From Candidatus Propionivibrio dominans (GTDB lineage Bacteria > Pseudomonadota > Gammaproteobacteria > Burkholderiales > Rhodocyclaceae): a DNA stretch of 64,000 nt. The notes below the pieces were generated by a model. It did no database searches. It worked only from the letters and a program-made list of their open reading frames with translations, and had not been told where the DNA came from. Shown in pieces: positions 52,207 to 62,691 of this stretch (positions are counted from its first letter, which is position 1; each line of letters begins with the position of its first letter). The DNA lies in the NCBI GenBank assembly GCA_016709335.1, contig JADJNC010000030.1, positions 1-64,000 of the forward strand, given 5' to 3'. The translations under genes and the position numbers were made by a program.

Positions 52207-52330
52207 TTATCCTTTTGAAAGGCTTCGGGTTGCACTGCCTGAATCGCCTTAGAAGGTTTAGAATGAAATCTTTTCGCAATACATATTCCTTCAGGAGTCC
52301 CCTGATGAGCAACGAGGAAGAGGTACAGCA

Positions 52331-54214
52331 TTGAATAACATGTTCAAGAATATGGCGGTGTGGCTGGTCATCGGTCTGGCGCTGATGACAGTTTTCAACC
52401 AGTTTAATACGCGTCAGGTCGCTCAGTCGTCGATGGAGTACTCCCAGTTCATGGAGGAGGTCGCCCAGGGTTCCATTACCAAGGTAGTGATCGAGGGGCG
52501 TGTGCTCAAGGCAACCACCAGCGACGGGCGCAAGCTGACCTCCTACGCACCACCCGATCTGTGGATGGTTTCCGATCTGCTCAAGCATGGCGTCAAGGTT
52601 GAGGCCAAGCCGGAAGAGGAACAGTCTTTCCTGATGAGTATCTTTGTCAGTTGGTTCCCGATGCTTCTATTGATCGGCGTCTGGGTTTTCTTCATGCGCC
52701 AGATGCAGGGCGGTGGCCGTGGTGGCGCGTTCTCGTTCGGCAAGAGCAAGGCGCGTCTGCTCGACGAGTCGACCAACAGCATCACCTTCGCCGATGTGGC
52801 CGGTTGCGACGAAGCCAAGGAAGAAGTTTCCGAACTGGTCGATTTTCTGCGCGACCCTTCAAAATTCCAGAAACTGGGTGGGCGTATTCCGAAAGGCGTG
52901 CTGCTCGTCGGCAATCCGGGTACCGGTAAGACTTTGCTTGCCAAGGCGATTGCCGGTGAAGCCAAGGTGCCGTTCTTTTCGATCTCCGGCTCGGATTTCG
53001 TTGAAATGTTCGTTGGTGTGGGAGCGGCGCGGGTGCGCGACATGTTCGAGAACGCCAAGAAGCATGCGCCGTGCATTATCTTTATCGACGAACTCGATGC
53101 CGTCGGTCGCCAGCGCGGAGCCGGACTCGGTGGCGGCAACGACGAGCGCGAGCAGACCTTGAACCAGATGCTGGTCGAAATGGACGGCTTTGAGGCGAGC
53201 GTTGGCGTAATCGTGATTGCCGCAACCAACCGTCCGGACGTCCTCGATCCGGCGCTCATGCGTCCGGGTCGTTTTGACCGTCAGGTTGTCGTGCCTTTGC
53301 CGGATATCCGTGGCCGCGAACAGATCCTCGTCGTGCACATGCGCAAGGTACCGCTGTCGCCCGACGTCAAGGCGGATATCCTGGCGCGCGGAACGCCGGG
53401 AATGTCGGGTGCCGATCTGGCCAACCTGGTCAATGAAGCGGCCCTGTTTGCGGCGCGCAGCAGCAAGCGTCTGGTGGATATGGACGACTTCGAAAAAGCC
53501 AAGGACAAGATTCTGATGGGTGCCGAGCGTCGCAGCATGGTGATGAACGAGGATGAGCGTCGGAATACGGCATATCACGAGGCGGGTCACGCCGTGGTCG
53601 CCAAACTGATGCCCAAGTCCGATCCGGTGCACAAGGTGACGATCATCCCGCGCGGTCGTGCGCTGGGTCTGACCATGCAATTGCCGGAAGAGGATCGCTA
53701 CGCCTATGACCGGGTCTATCTGATGAGCCGTATTGCCGTGCTGTTCGGTGGCCGCATTGCCGAAGAGCTGTTCATGAACCAGATGACGACCGGTGCTTCC
53801 AACGATTTCGAGCGCGCCACGCAAATGGCACGCGATATGGTCACCCGCTACGGCATGTCGGATGCGCTCGGCCCGATGGTCTATGGCGAGAACGAGGGCG
53901 AGGTTTTCCTCGGGCGTTCGGTGACCACGCACAAGAACATGTCGGAAACGACAATGCAGAAGGTCGACGCCGAAATCCGTCGCATCATCGATGAGCAGTA
54001 CGCATTGGCGCGCAAGGTGCTCGAAGAAAACCGCGACAAGGTCGAAGCGATGACGGCTGCGCTGCTCGAACTGGAAACGATTGACTCCGACCAGATCAAC
54101 GACATCATGGACGGAAAGCCGCCACGGCCACCGAAGCCGCCGCAGACCAGAGCGACGAATCCTGCGGACATGCCGCCACCGGATGCGGCGCCGAGCGCCA
54201 CCGCGCCGGCTTGA
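52331..54214 (+). CDS. ftsH: ATP-dependent zinc metalloprotease FtsH
   Basis: A 627-aa membrane AAA protease that degrades membrane proteins, sigma32 and LpxC-type targets. Two N-terminal transmembrane segments (about 7-24 and 103-122) flank a periplasmic domain. The AAA domain has Walker A GNPGTGKT (near 197), where most FtsH read GPPGTGKT, Walker [15 protein letters not shown], and the [21 protein letters not shown]. The zinc site HEAGH is near residue 417. It starts at TTG 52331 with an AAGAGG site; ATG 52340 is the alternative. It is third after yhbY and rlmE and ends at a strong terminator. The C-terminus is proline-rich. Confidence 0.97.
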   Translation: MNNMFKNMAVWLVIGLALMTVFNQFNTRQVAQSSMEYSQFMEEVAQGSITKVVIEGRVLKATTSDGRKLTSYAPPDLWMVSDLLKHGVKVEAKPEEEQSFLMSIFVSWFPMLLLIGVWVFFMRQMQGGGRGGAFSFGKSKARLLDESTNSITFADVAGCDEAKEEVSELVDFLRDPSKFQKLGGRIPKGVLLVGNPGTGKTLLAKAIAGEAKVPFFSISGSDFVEMFVGVGAARVRDMFENAKKHAPCIIFIDELDAVGRQRGAGLGGGNDEREQTLNQMLVEMDGFEASVGVIVIAATNRPDVLDPALMRPGRFDRQVVVPLPDIRGREQILVVHMRKVPLSPDVKADILARGTPGMSGADLANLVNEAALFAARSSKRLVDMDDFEKAKDKILMGAERRSMVMNEDERRNTAYHEAGHAVVAKLMPKSDPVHKVTIIPRGRALGLTMQLPEEDRYAYDRVYLMSRIAVLFGGRIAEELFMNQMTTGASNDFERATQMARDMVTRYGMSDALGPMVYGENEGEVFLGRSVTTHKNMSETTMQKVDAEIRRIIDEQYALARKVLEENRDKVEAMTAALLELETIDSDQINDIMDGKPPRPPKPPQTRATNPADMPPPDAAPSATAPA

Positions 54215-54233
54215 GCCGGATCAATCAAAACAG

Positions 54234-54263
54234 ACCGGGGGAGTAGATTCCCCCGGTTTTTTT
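54234..54263 (+). terminator. Terminator after ftsH
   Basis: Stem ACCGGGGGA/TCCCCCGGT, six-base loop, T7 tail. It lies only 14 bases before folP, so folP needs readthrough or its own promoter. Confidence 0.92.
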
Positions 54264-54276
54264 ACGCCGGGTAGTT

Positions 54277-55098
54277 ATGCTTCGTTGCGGAAAATTTGCA
54301 CTGTCCCTTGATCGTCCGCTGGTCATGGGTATCGTCAACCTGACGAGGGATTCCTTATCCGGCGACGGGTTGGCAGCGGATAGTTCTCAAGCCATTGCGC
54401 ACGCCCGCGCTCAGATCGAGGCCGGTGCGGATCTTATCGACATCGGGGCCGAATCATCGCGCCCTGGCGCCATACCAGCCTCGCTCAATGAAGAACTCGC
54501 TCGCCTGCTGCCGGTGCTGGATGCGCTGGCGGACTGCGGCGTGCCGATTTCGGTCGATACCTATAAGCCCGAAGTGATGCGTGCGGCCATCGCTCATGGC
54601 GCGTCGATGATCAATGACATCTACGCGCTGCGCATGCCCGGTGCGCTGGAGGTCGTTGCCGGAAGTGCTTGCGCGGTTTGTCTGATGCACATGCAGGGTG
54701 AGCCGCTGACCATGCAGCACAGCCCACTTTATGGCGATGTGCTCGGCGAAGTGCGCGATTTTCTTGGCCAGCGGGTCGCCGCGGCTGTTGCCGGCGGGAT
54801 TGCTCCTGATCGCCTGGTGCTCGATCCGGGTTTCGGTTTTGGCAAGACGCTGGAGCACAACCTGCAATTGCTTCGTCATTTCGACATGCTGGCGATCGAC
54901 GGATTGCCGCTACTGGCCGGTATTTCGCGCAAGTCGATGCTCGGCGGCATCACCGGGCGAGCGGTCGAACAGCGCCTGTCAGCCAGCCTCGCCGCAGCCT
55001 TGCTGGCGCTGCAGCGCGGCGCCAGAATGCTGCGTGTGCATGACGTTCGCGAAACACGTGACGCCTTGGCGGTCTGGCAGGCGGTTTGCCCGGGCTGA
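54277..55098 (+). CDS. folP: Dihydropteroate synthase with a variant sulfonamide-site loop
   Basis: Joins p-aminobenzoate to the pterin diphosphate in folate synthesis; target of sulfonamides. The 273-aa protein has IDIGAESSRPGA, ISVDTYKPEVMRAAI, MINDIYAL, LDPGFGFGKTLEHN, LAGISRKSMLG and LRVHDVRET. The first loop, usually NVTPDSFS, reads NLTRDSLS: R24 replaces proline and L27 replaces the phenylalanine equivalent to E. coli F28, a known sulfonamide-resistance position. ATG 54277 fits the family length. glmM, its usual neighbour, is displaced by a CYTH-CHAD gene. Confidence 0.95.
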   Translation: MLRCGKFALSLDRPLVMGIVNLTRDSLSGDGLAADSSQAIAHARAQIEAGADLIDIGAESSRPGAIPASLNEELARLLPVLDALADCGVPISVDTYKPEVMRAAIAHGASMINDIYALRMPGALEVVAGSACAVCLMHMQGEPLTMQHSPLYGDVLGEVRDFLGQRVAAAVAGGIAPDRLVLDPGFGFGKTLEHNLQLLRHFDMLAIDGLPLLAGISRKSMLGGITGRAVEQRLSASLAAALLALQRGARMLRVHDVRETRDALAVWQAVCPG

Positions 55099-55137
55099 CC
55101 TTCTACGGCGAATTCATTCCACCAGCCGGATCGTCGC

Positions 55138-55166
55138 TTGTAACAAAGCTGTAATAATTTCTGACA
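55138..55166 (+). promoter_or_regulatory. Pho-box-like direct repeats before the CYTH-CHAD gene
   Basis: TTGTAAC (55138-55144), CTGTAAT (55149-55155) and TCTGACA (55160-55166) are spaced every 11 bases, the geometry of PhoB sites (7-base units, 4-base gaps). The first two units resemble those before pstS at 58695-58712. PhoB binding is inferred. Confidence 0.6.
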
Positions 55167-55302
55167 AGACAAGCGGGTTGGAATTCTGCTAACCTCTGCC
55201 GTTGACTTCCAGGCGTTGAAAACCCTGGCTGTGACGGTCGCTTATCATTCTGGCCTGGTCGGTCACGGGCACATCAGGAAGATACCCAAGAGAGAAACCC
55301 GA

Positions 55303-56826
55303 ATGTCAACGGAAATCGAGCTGAAATTACGCGCCTCGCCCACCCAGGCGCGTCGCCTGCAAGCCCACCCGGCGCTGTCCGGAAACAAACCGCAGAAGTA
55401 TCGGCTGCTCAATACCTACTATGACACTCCGGAGATGGATCTGCGCCAGCGCGGCATTGCCCTGCGTTTGCGGCGCAAGGGCTGGGCTGTCTGGCTGATG
55501 ACGGTTAAATGTGCTGCTTCCGGTGCCGCTGGCCTGGCTCAGCGCAGTGAGTGGGAAGCGCCGACGCAGCCCGGAGTATTCGATTTTGGCCTCATTACCG
55601 ATGCCGGTTTGCGCGAGTTTCTGGAGTCCTGTCATCCCCGGCTGCAACCCGTTTTTTCGACCGATTTCACGCGTACGGCATGGGTTCTTGAGCGCTCTGG
55701 TTCGCTGGTCGAGCTGGCGCTTGACCGGGGAAAAATCAACGCCATAGCCGTCGCTGGTGGCGCCGCTCCGGTCAGCAAACCGCTTTGCGAACTGGAACTG
55801 GAACTGCTTGAGGGCGCATCGCCCGATGCCCTCTTTGAGCTGGCCATCGCGCTGGCGACCGACCTGCATCTTCACCCGGAGATGGCCAGCAAGGCGGAAC
55901 GCGGCTACGCACTGGCCGACCAGGATCTGGCCAAACCGGTCAAGGCCTTTGCCTCGCCGGTCAATAAGGGCATGTCCCCGGTCGATGCCTTTCGATCGAT
56001 AGCACTGTCGTGCCTGATGCAGCTTCAAGGCAACGAAGCCGGGGCCATCGCGGGAAAAAACCCGGAGTATGTGCATCAGGCCAGAGTCGCCATCCGTCGC
56101 CTGCGCTCGGCTTTCAGGCTGTTCTCACCGGTGCTTGGTGTTCGCTTTGTCGAGGTTTATTCACCGCGCTGGCGGGAGATGGCGGGGGGGCTCGGCAGTG
56201 CGCGCGACTGGGATGTATTTCTGATGGAGACCCTGGCTCCGCTGGAAGAGGCCTTTCCAGGGGATCCCGATCTGGCGGTTTTGCGAGCCAGAGGCGAGGC
56301 AACCAAGGCCAGGGCGCAGGCCTCGGCAGGCATTACCTTGAAGCAGAAGGAATACAGCCAGCTCCTGCTGGCCTTTTCTGCCGCACTGTTCAGAGTTGAA
56401 CCGCCAACGATAGCCGCTCGGCACAAGTCCTCAGTCTTGAGTCTGCGCAAGTTCGCCGCGCGTCGGCTGCAGAAACGGGCAGAGATGATTGAAGGGCTGG
56501 TCAGCCAACACGCCAGGATGAATGCCGAACGTCGACATGAATTACGCATCGCCTTCAAGAAGCTGCGTTATGCGCTCGAATTTTTTGCCCCGATCCTGCC
56601 GCGCAAGCGTTTAATGGCTTATCAGGCTTCCCTCGCATCAATTCAGGATCTGCTCGGTACGCTCAACGATCAGGTCACGGCTTCGCGTCTGATCAAGGAA
56701 GTGCATCCGAAAGGCGAACCGGATCCGCTGACACGAGGCTGGATTGCCGGTCGAACCCAACTCCTTGTCATGGCCTTGAGTGAAGAACTGCGCGGTTTCC
56801 TGAGCAACAAAAAACCCTGGCAATAA
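55303..56826 (+). CDS. CYTH-CHAD domain protein (triphosphate tunnel and polyphosphate-binding type)
   Basis: A 507-aa two-domain protein. The N-terminal CYTH (triphosphate tunnel) domain starts STEIELKLRA with the ExExK motif at residues 4-8; further family features are TYYDTPEMDLRQRGIALRLRR and ELELELLEG. The C-terminal CHAD domain (from about 225) is helical with conserved histidines and basic residues, for example VHQARVAIRRLRS and RHELRIAFKKLRYALEFF. Family members bind polyphosphate granules and may cleave tripolyphosphate. ATG 55303 gives the family start. It lies between folP and glmM and has Pho-box-like repeats upstream, so induction by phosphate starvation is likely. Confidence 0.92.
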   Translation: MSTEIELKLRASPTQARRLQAHPALSGNKPQKYRLLNTYYDTPEMDLRQRGIALRLRRKGWAVWLMTVKCAASGAAGLAQRSEWEAPTQPGVFDFGLITDAGLREFLESCHPRLQPVFSTDFTRTAWVLERSGSLVELALDRGKINAIAVAGGAAPVSKPLCELELELLEGASPDALFELAIALATDLHLHPEMASKAERGYALADQDLAKPVKAFASPVNKGMSPVDAFRSIALSCLMQLQGNEAGAIAGKNPEYVHQARVAIRRLRSAFRLFSPVLGVRFVEVYSPRWREMAGGLGSARDWDVFLMETLAPLEEAFPGDPDLAVLRARGEATKARAQASAGITLKQKEYSQLLLAFSAALFRVEPPTIAARHKSSVLSLRKFAARRLQKRAEMIEGLVSQHARMNAERRHELRIAFKKLRYALEFFAPILPRKRLMAYQASLASIQDLLGTLNDQVTASRLIKEVHPKGEPDPLTRGWIAGRTQLLVMALSEELRGFLSNKKPWQ

Positions 56827-57327
56827 GCGGCTGGCTGGCAGGGCCGCACGAAGACCGATGTCGTGGGAGGCGCTGCTCATCAGGCTTGCACGGCAGACAG
56901 TGATGGAATGGCCTATTGACGAGTTTTGCTGGTCGGTTTTTTTGACGCGATATTTTTCCGAATCGTCAAGACTGAATCAGCTCTTTTTCGATGAACCGCC
57001 GGCTGCTTATAGTGTGGGGCGACGTCGAGCGGACCCGTCACTGCACGCCTGTCTGACGGCGTCCCTGGCGTAACTTCCTTCCTCGTGGCGAATGAATGGG
57101 TTGATTGGCATTCAAAATCCGATTTGAAGTCAGTTGATCGATCTAATCTGTTCGCATTCCATATTTTGTTTGTCGACAAAGCGGGAAGAATCGGTTTCTG
57201 ATCACTGCCCCATGCCTCACACATCATCGATGGCTTGAGTGCTATGCAGTAGCTCAAGCGCCAGAGGTTTCAGTACAATGTCGGGCTTTGGCGAATAACC
57301 ATTCCGGGACGGCGGGGGAGAGAACAA
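56827..57327. other. 501-bp gap before glmM
   Basis: No convincing gene. A weak T-rich hairpin near 56916-56944 (GACGAG/CTGGTC then T7) may terminate the CYTH-CHAD transcript. TACAAT at 57274-57279 could be a -10 box for glmM, but no good -35 box is seen. Confidence 0.5.
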
Positions 57328-58695
57328 GTGACAAGAAAATATTTTGGTACCGATGGTATTCGCGGCCGGGTGGGGCAGTCGCCGATTACGCCGGATTTCG
57401 TGATGCACCTCGGCTTTGCGGCGGGCAAGGTGCTGGTTGCCGACGAATCGGTGCGCGGTAAGCACAAGCCCGGCGAGCGACCGGCGGTGCTGATCGGCAA
57501 GGACACGCGGATCTCAGGTTATATGCTGGAGGCGGCGCTCGAAGCCGGTTTTTCGGCCGCAGGAGTCGATGTCTGCCTGGTCGGGCCGATGCCGACACCG
57601 GCCGTCGCCTACCTGACACGAGCACTGCGCCTGCAGGCCGGGATCGTCATTTCGGCCTCGCACAATCCCTTCTACGATAACGGCATCAAGTTCTTTTCAC
57701 GGCATGGCACCAAGCTGGAGGATGCGCTGGAAGCAAGGATCGAGGCCGGGATCGATGAGCCGCTGGTCTGCGTGCAATCGGCAGAACTCGGGCGTGCCCG
57801 CCGGATCGATGATGCGGCCGGACGTTACATCGAGTTTTGCAAAAGCACCTTCCCGAATGATCTTGATCTGCGCGGACTGAAGATCGTGGTCGATTGCGCC
57901 CACGGCGCGGCCTACCACATTGCGCCGCACGTCTTTCACGAGCTGGGTGCCGAGGTGGTCGCCATCGGCGCCGAACCCAATGGCCTGAATATCAACAAGG
58001 ATGTCGGAGCGACGGCGCCCGCAGCGTTGAGCAAGGCCGTACTGGCGCACCAGGCTGATCTGGGCATTGCCCTCGACGGTGACGCGGATCGCGTAATGAT
58101 GGTCGATGCCGCTGGCCAGGTCTATGACGGCGATCAACTGCTCCTGGCGCTGGTGCGTAGTCGTCTGCGGCAAGGTCCGGTGAGCGGTGTGGCGGGAACG
58201 TTGATGACCAACCTGGCCTTTGAACACGCCCTGGCCGGATTGAATGTGCCTTTTGCCCGGGCCGACGTCGGTGACCGCTACGTGCTGGAAATGCTGCGCG
58301 AGAAGCGCTGGTTGTTCGGGGGGGAAAACTCGGGACACATCCTCTGTCTCGACAAGCACACTACCGGAGACGGCATCGTTTCGGCCTTGCAGGTGCTCTC
58401 GGCGCTGCGCGAGGAGGGCGGCGACCTCGCGTCCCTGCTCGGTCAGTTGACGCTGTATCCGCAGTTATTGATCAATGTACCTCTGGTCAAGGGTTTTCCA
58501 TGGCAGGATCATCCGCTGATTGGCGCCGTTTTGCAGGAAGTGGAATCGGCGCTGCTGGGTCAGGGCCGGGTGCTGCTGCGCGCTTCGGGAACCGAGCCGC
58601 TGCTGCGCGTCATGGTCGAAGGGCAGGATGCGGAGAAAGTACGGGCGGCAGCAGAAAAACTGGCAGCGGCAGTACATGAAGCAGTAAAATCATGA
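57328..58695 (+). CDS. glmM: Phosphoglucosamine mutase
   Basis: Converts glucosamine-6-phosphate to glucosamine-1-phosphate for peptidoglycan and lipopolysaccharide. The 455-aa protein starts at GTG 57328 as [15 protein letters not shown] behind a GGGGGAGA site. The catalytic phosphoserine is in [14 protein letters not shown], the metal loop is [12 protein letters not shown], the sugar-binding loop GGENSGHI, and the phosphate loop [15 protein letters not shown]. Length and motifs are standard. Its last codon overlaps the Pho-box-like site of pstS. Confidence 0.98.
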   Translation: MTRKYFGTDGIRGRVGQSPITPDFVMHLGFAAGKVLVADESVRGKHKPGERPAVLIGKDTRISGYMLEAALEAGFSAAGVDVCLVGPMPTPAVAYLTRALRLQAGIVISASHNPFYDNGIKFFSRHGTKLEDALEARIEAGIDEPLVCVQSAELGRARRIDDAAGRYIEFCKSTFPNDLDLRGLKIVVDCAHGAAYHIAPHVFHELGAEVVAIGAEPNGLNINKDVGATAPAALSKAVLAHQADLGIALDGDADRVMMVDAAGQVYDGDQLLLALVRSRLRQGPVSGVAGTLMTNLAFEHALAGLNVPFARADVGDRYVLEMLREKRWLFGGENSGHILCLDKHTTGDGIVSALQVLSALREEGGDLASLLGQLTLYPQLLINVPLVKGFPWQDHPLIGAVLQEVESALLGQGRVLLRASGTEPLLRVMVEGQDAEKVRAAAEKLAAAVHEAVKS

Positions 58696-58723
58696 TGTAA
58701 CAGACTTGTAACATTCACCGGAT
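58695..58723 (+). promoter_or_regulatory. Pho-box-like direct repeats before pstS
   Basis: ATGTAAC (58695-58701) and TTGTAAC (58706-58712) with a four-base gap have the 7+4 geometry of PhoB boxes; a third unit at 58717-58723 is poor. The position, about 60-80 bases before the pstS start, is typical of phosphate-starvation promoters. Confidence 0.65.
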
Positions 58724-58775
58724 AAACTAGTTACCGTTCGTTGTTTTAATCATGTTCACCAAAGGAGAATGTTGC

Positions 58776-59774
58776 ATGAAGATTACTAAATATGCCGCTA
58801 CCGCGGCTTTGGTTCTATCCGCAGTTTCTGCTTCCGGGCTGGTTCAGGCGGATGTGCTGGTCAAGGTTGATGGCTCGTCAACGGTTTATCCGATTACCGA
58901 AGCGGTTGCCGAGGATTTTCAGAAGTCCAAGAAAAATGCCGTCAAGGTTACGGTCGGCATTTCCGGCACCGGCGGTGGCTTCAAGAAGTTCTGCCGTGGC
59001 GAGACCGATATTTCCGATGCCTCGCGCCCGATTACCAAGAAGGAAATGGAAGATTGCAAGGCCGCCGGGATAGAGTACATGGAGTTTCCGGTGGCCTACG
59101 ATGCGTTGACTGTAGTTGTCAATCCGAAAAACGACTGGATCAAGTCGATGACCGTCGCCGAACTCAAGACCATTTGGGAACCGGCAGCACAGGGCAAGAT
59201 TACCAGTTGGAAGCAGGTTAACCCGGCCTGGCCGGATCGTCCGCTGAAACTCTTTGGTCCTGGTGCGGATTCTGGTACCTTCGAGTACTTTACCGAGGCC
59301 ATCAACGGCAAGTCGAAGTCCAGCCGCGGCGACTTCACCGCCTCCGAAGACGACAATGTTCTGGTTCAGGGTGTGGCTCGCGACATCGGTGCCCTCGGCT
59401 TCTTCGGTTATGCCTACTATGAGGAAAACAAGGACAAACTGAGGTCGGTGCCGATTGTCAATAAGGATGGCAATCCGGCGGTTGCCCCGTCACTCAAGAC
59501 GGTCATTGACGGTAGCTACCAGCCGCTGGCGCGACCAATCTTCATTTACGTTAATGCCAAGTCGGCCGACAAGCCTGAAGTCAAGGAGTTCGTCGAGTAC
59601 TACATGAAGAACGCCGAGAAGCTGACCAAGGAAGTGAAGTACGTTCCCTTGCCTGCCAAGGCCTATGCGTACAACGATGATCATTTTGCCAAGCGAATCA
59701 AGGGCACCAAGTTTGGCGGCGAGAACAAGGTTGGTTTGACCATCGAGGATTTGATGAAACTGGAAGCCAAGTAA
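58776..59774 (+). CDS. pstS: Phosphate ABC transporter binding protein PstS
   Basis: A 332-aa periplasmic phosphate-binding protein. A signal peptide ([25 protein letters not shown]) precedes [18 protein letters not shown], then [26 protein letters not shown], the phosphate-contact region. The end is [17 protein letters not shown] 58776 has AAAGGAGA upstream; an in-frame ATG at 58752 is less likely. It leads the pstSCAB operon under a Pho-box-like site. A GC hairpin after it probably limits transcription into pstC, so that PstS is in excess. Confidence 0.96.
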   Translation: MKITKYAATAALVLSAVSASGLVQADVLVKVDGSSTVYPITEAVAEDFQKSKKNAVKVTVGISGTGGGFKKFCRGETDISDASRPITKKEMEDCKAAGIEYMEFPVAYDALTVVVNPKNDWIKSMTVAELKTIWEPAAQGKITSWKQVNPAWPDRPLKLFGPGADSGTFEYFTEAINGKSKSSRGDFTASEDDNVLVQGVARDIGALGFFGYAYYEENKDKLRSVPIVNKDGNPAVAPSLKTVIDGSYQPLARPIFIYVNAKSADKPEVKEFVEYYMKNAEKLTKEVKYVPLPAKAYAYNDDHFAKRIKGTKFGGENKVGLTIEDLMKLEAK

Positions 59775-59793
59775 CAAGACTCCCTGAATACAC

Positions 59794-59812
59794 CCCCCGG
59801 CCTGGCCGGGGG
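59794..59812 (+). terminator. GC-rich hairpin between pstS and pstC
   Basis: Stem CCCCCGGC/GCCGGGGG with a tight loop and a short CTTTC tail. Likely partial terminator or mRNA stabiliser giving more PstS than PstC. Confidence 0.75.
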
Positions 59813-59853
59813 CTTTCAATGCCTCAAGCAGGCTATTCCTGGGGGTTTTGCCG

Positions 59854-60804
59854 GTGAATTCAACCGTTATCACTGCCGAAAATATTGTCCTTATGCAGCA
59901 AGTTAGTGATCGACTGAAAAAAGACTTTTCCCGCCATTTAAAGGAACGGGTGATCGAGGCGATCCTTTTTCTCGCGGCGTTTCTTTCGGTTTTTACCACG
60001 ACAGCGATTGTCTATATTCTGCTCAAAGAGTCCTGGATTTTCTTTCAACACGTTCCGCTGACCGATTTCCTGTTCGATACGCAGTGGACACCGCTTTTCG
60101 ATGATGCCCACTACGGCATCATGGTTCTGCTCTCCGGAACCATAACCAGTTCGATGGTGGCCTTGCTGGTGGCAATCCCCCTGGGGACCATCATCGCCAT
60201 TTACCTCTCCGAGTTTGCACCCTTCAGTGTTCGGGAGATTGCCAAACCATTTCTTGAGCTACTCGGCGGTATTCCAACGATCATTTACGGCTACTTTGCC
60301 TTGCTCTTCGTGACCCCCTTGCTGCAAAAAATATTCCCTGAACTGCCCGGCTTCAATCTGCTTTCGGCGGGGCTGGTCATGGGGGTGATGATCATTCCGT
60401 ATGTCGCTTCACTTTCTGAAGATGCCATGCGCGCTGTTCCCATGGCACTGCGCGAAGGATCCTATGCCACCGGAGCCACCCGCCTGCAGACTTCCTTGCG
60501 GGTCGTGGTGCCCGCAGCCACCTCGGGGATTGCCGCCGCCTACATTCTCGGCATCTCGAGGGCGGTCGGCGAGACGATGATTCTTGCGGTGGCAGCCGGC
60601 ATGCAGCCGAATCTGACCTTCAACCCGGCGGAGCCGGGTGCGACGATTACCTCGTTCATCGTTCAGGTGGCGCTGGGTGACCTGCCGCACGGCAGTATCG
60701 GGTATCAGACGATCTTTGCCGCCGGTCTGTCGCTGATGCTGCTGACGCTGGTATTCAATCTGATCGGTTTTTACATGCGCAAGAAGTATCGCGAGGCGTA
60801 CTGA
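59854..60804 (+). CDS. pstC: Phosphate ABC transporter permease PstC
   Basis: A permease of about 316 aa with six transmembrane segments (first: VIEAILFLAAFLSVFTTTAIVYILL). The EAA-type loop contacting PstB is visible as MRAVPMALREGSYATGATRLQT. Transport of phosphate across the inner membrane depends on PstA, PstB and PstS. GTG 59854 was chosen because of the GGGGG tract just upstream; TTG 59848 and ATG 59893 are alternatives. pstA starts one base after its stop. Confidence 0.94.
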   Translation: MNSTVITAENIVLMQQVSDRLKKDFSRHLKERVIEAILFLAAFLSVFTTTAIVYILLKESWIFFQHVPLTDFLFDTQWTPLFDDAHYGIMVLLSGTITSSMVALLVAIPLGTIIAIYLSEFAPFSVREIAKPFLELLGGIPTIIYGYFALLFVTPLLQKIFPELPGFNLLSAGLVMGVMIIPYVASLSEDAMRAVPMALREGSYATGATRLQTSLRVVVPAATSGIAAAYILGISRAVGETMILAVAAGMQPNLTFNPAEPGATITSFIVQVALGDLPHGSIGYQTIFAAGLSLMLLTLVFNLIGFYMRKKYREAY

Positions 60805-60805
60805 A

Positions 60806-61729
60806 ATGAATCAACAGGAATTGCAGGCGCTGCGCACGATGATCGTTGTGCACAAGCGCTGGGATATGATATTCGGTCTGATCGGAATCCTGGCGCTGAT
60901 GATCGCCCTGATGACCTTCACCGCGTTGTTCGCCGATATGGCGATCAATGGTGTGGGACGAATCAGTTGGGAATTCCTGACCTCCTTTCCCTCGCGGCGT
61001 GCCGCAGATGCGGGGATACTCTCGGCCTGGGTGGGCTCGGTGCTGGTGATGCTGGTGACCGCATTTGCTGCCGTACCTTTAGGGGTGGCCGCCGGTGTTT
61101 ATCTCGAAGAATATGCTCGTAAGAACTGGGTGACCGACATCATCGAGATCAACGTCAGCAATCTGGCCGGCGTGCCGTCGATTATTTACGGCTTGCTGGC
61201 GCTTGGCCTGTTTGTTTATACCTTCGGCCTCGGGCAAAGCATCCTGACCGCCGGCCTGACCCTGGCGCTGCTGATTTTACCGGTGGTCATTGTGGCCACC
61301 CGCGAGGCGATCCGCTCGATTCCCCAGATCATCCGGGAGGGCGCTTATGCCTGTGGAGCGACCACCTGGCAGGTGGTCAGCGACCATATCGTTCCTTATT
61401 CCAGTGCCGGAATTCTGACCGGTGTGATTATCGGCATGGCGCGAGCCATTGGAGAAACCGCACCGATCATTACCGTCGGCGCACTGACCTTCATTGCCTT
61501 CCTGCCTCCGGCACCGTTTACGGGAGAGCCGCCGGCAGGCTTGTTTGACTGGCTGTTTGCTCCCTTTACCGTGATGCCGATCCAGATGTTCAACTGGACT
61601 TCACGCCCGGAGGCGGCCTTTCTCGCCAATGCCGCGGCGGCCGGCTTCATTCTTGTTCTGATGACTCTGGCCATGAACGGACTGGCCATCTGGTTGCGCT
61701 ACCGATTGCGCAAGAATATCAATTGGTAG
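60806..61729 (+). CDS. pstA: Phosphate ABC transporter permease PstA
   Basis: A 307-aa second permease subunit with six hydrophobic segments (first: [26 protein letters not shown]). Its EAA-type loop [21 protein letters not shown] is homologous to that of PstC. The segment [17 protein letters not shown] is typical of PstA. It starts one base after pstC, indicating coupling, and precedes pstB by 19 bases. Confidence 0.95.
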   Translation: MNQQELQALRTMIVVHKRWDMIFGLIGILALMIALMTFTALFADMAINGVGRISWEFLTSFPSRRAADAGILSAWVGSVLVMLVTAFAAVPLGVAAGVYLEEYARKNWVTDIIEINVSNLAGVPSIIYGLLALGLFVYTFGLGQSILTAGLTLALLILPVVIVATREAIRSIPQIIREGAYACGATTWQVVSDHIVPYSSAGILTGVIIGMARAIGETAPIITVGALTFIAFLPPAPFTGEPPAGLFDWLFAPFTVMPIQMFNWTSRPEAAFLANAAAAGFILVLMTLAMNGLAIWLRYRLRKNINW

Positions 61730-61748
61730 GGATACCAGGCTAAATTTT

Positions 61749-62540
61749 ATGACTGAAAAAACTATGCCAGAGACGCAGTTACCGCTCAAGGCGGAAGCCC
61801 GAAACCTGAGTTTTTTTTACGGTAATTTTCAGGCGCTGAAGAACGTCAATATGCCGATCTACGACAAAAGGGTAACCTCGCTGATCGGACCTTCGGGCTG
61901 CGGAAAATCGACCTATTTGCGCTGCTTCAACCGCATGCACGATCTGTATCCGGGTAATCGTTACGAGGGTGCGATCGATTTCCATCCGGATCATACCGAC
62001 CTGCTTTCGTCAAAGGTCGATCCGATCGAGGTGCGCATGCGCATCAGCATGGTCTTTCAGAAGCCCAATCCGTTTCCGAAATCGATTTATGAAAACGTGG
62101 CCTACGGCTTGCGTGTACGCGGTGAAAGCGCACGTTCGGTAATCGACGACAAGGTCGAGGCGGCACTGCGCAGCGCGGCCCTGTGGGGAGAGGTCAAGGA
62201 TCGTCTCAATGAACAGGGCGCCAATCTGTCGGGAGGGCAGCAGCAACGCCTGTGCATCGCCCGTTCTTTGGCGACCGATCCGGAATTGATGTTGTTTGAC
62301 GAACCGACCTCGGCACTTGACCCGATCGCCACGGCCAGTATCGAGGAACTCATCACCGAGTTGAAGGAGAAGGTGGCGATTCTGATCGTGACGCACAACA
62401 TGCAACAGGCCGCCCGGATTTCGGACTATACCGCGTACATGTATATCGGCGAGATGGTCGAGTTTGGCGAAACCGACCAGGTTTTCATCAAGCCCAACAA
62501 GAAGGAGACCGAGGACTATATTACCGGCCGTTTTGGTTAG
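61749..62540 (+). CDS. pstB: Phosphate ABC transporter ATPase PstB
   Basis: A 263-aa ATPase powering phosphate uptake. Walker A is GPSGCGKST, the Q-loop VFQKPNPFP, the signature LSGGQQQRL, Walker [13 protein letters not shown], and the switch histidine is in [10 protein letters not shown]. The end, [12 protein letters not shown], is the PstB hallmark. It closes the operon; phoU, which often follows, is absent, and a strong terminator comes next. Confidence 0.98.
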   Translation: MTEKTMPETQLPLKAEARNLSFFYGNFQALKNVNMPIYDKRVTSLIGPSGCGKSTYLRCFNRMHDLYPGNRYEGAIDFHPDHTDLLSSKVDPIEVRMRISMVFQKPNPFPKSIYENVAYGLRVRGESARSVIDDKVEAALRSAALWGEVKDRLNEQGANLSGGQQQRLCIARSLATDPELMLFDEPTSALDPIATASIEELITELKEKVAILIVTHNMQQAARISDYTAYMYIGEMVEFGETDQVFIKPNKKETEDYITGRFG

Positions 62541-62575
62541 CCTGAAACGGCGGATTGCCTTGTATTTCCTGCACT

Positions 62576-62603
62576 GGCGGCCGCTTTCCTGCGGCCGCTT
62601 TTT
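62576..62603 (+). terminator. Terminator after pstB
   Basis: Perfect eight-base arms GCGGCCGC and GCGGCCGC around TTTCCT, followed by T5. Confidence 0.93.
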
Positions 62604-62691
62604 CATGCTGGCGCAAATGCACTTGCCGTCTTTTTATTGACCTGAAGGGCTCTGTCTGACTATAATCCTCCCTTTTTCTTGGGGGTGTACA

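Noticed and set aside
56858..57073. A 71-codon ORF before glmM
   Set aside because: No ribosome site, no family resemblance, and composition like the surrounding non-coding DNA.
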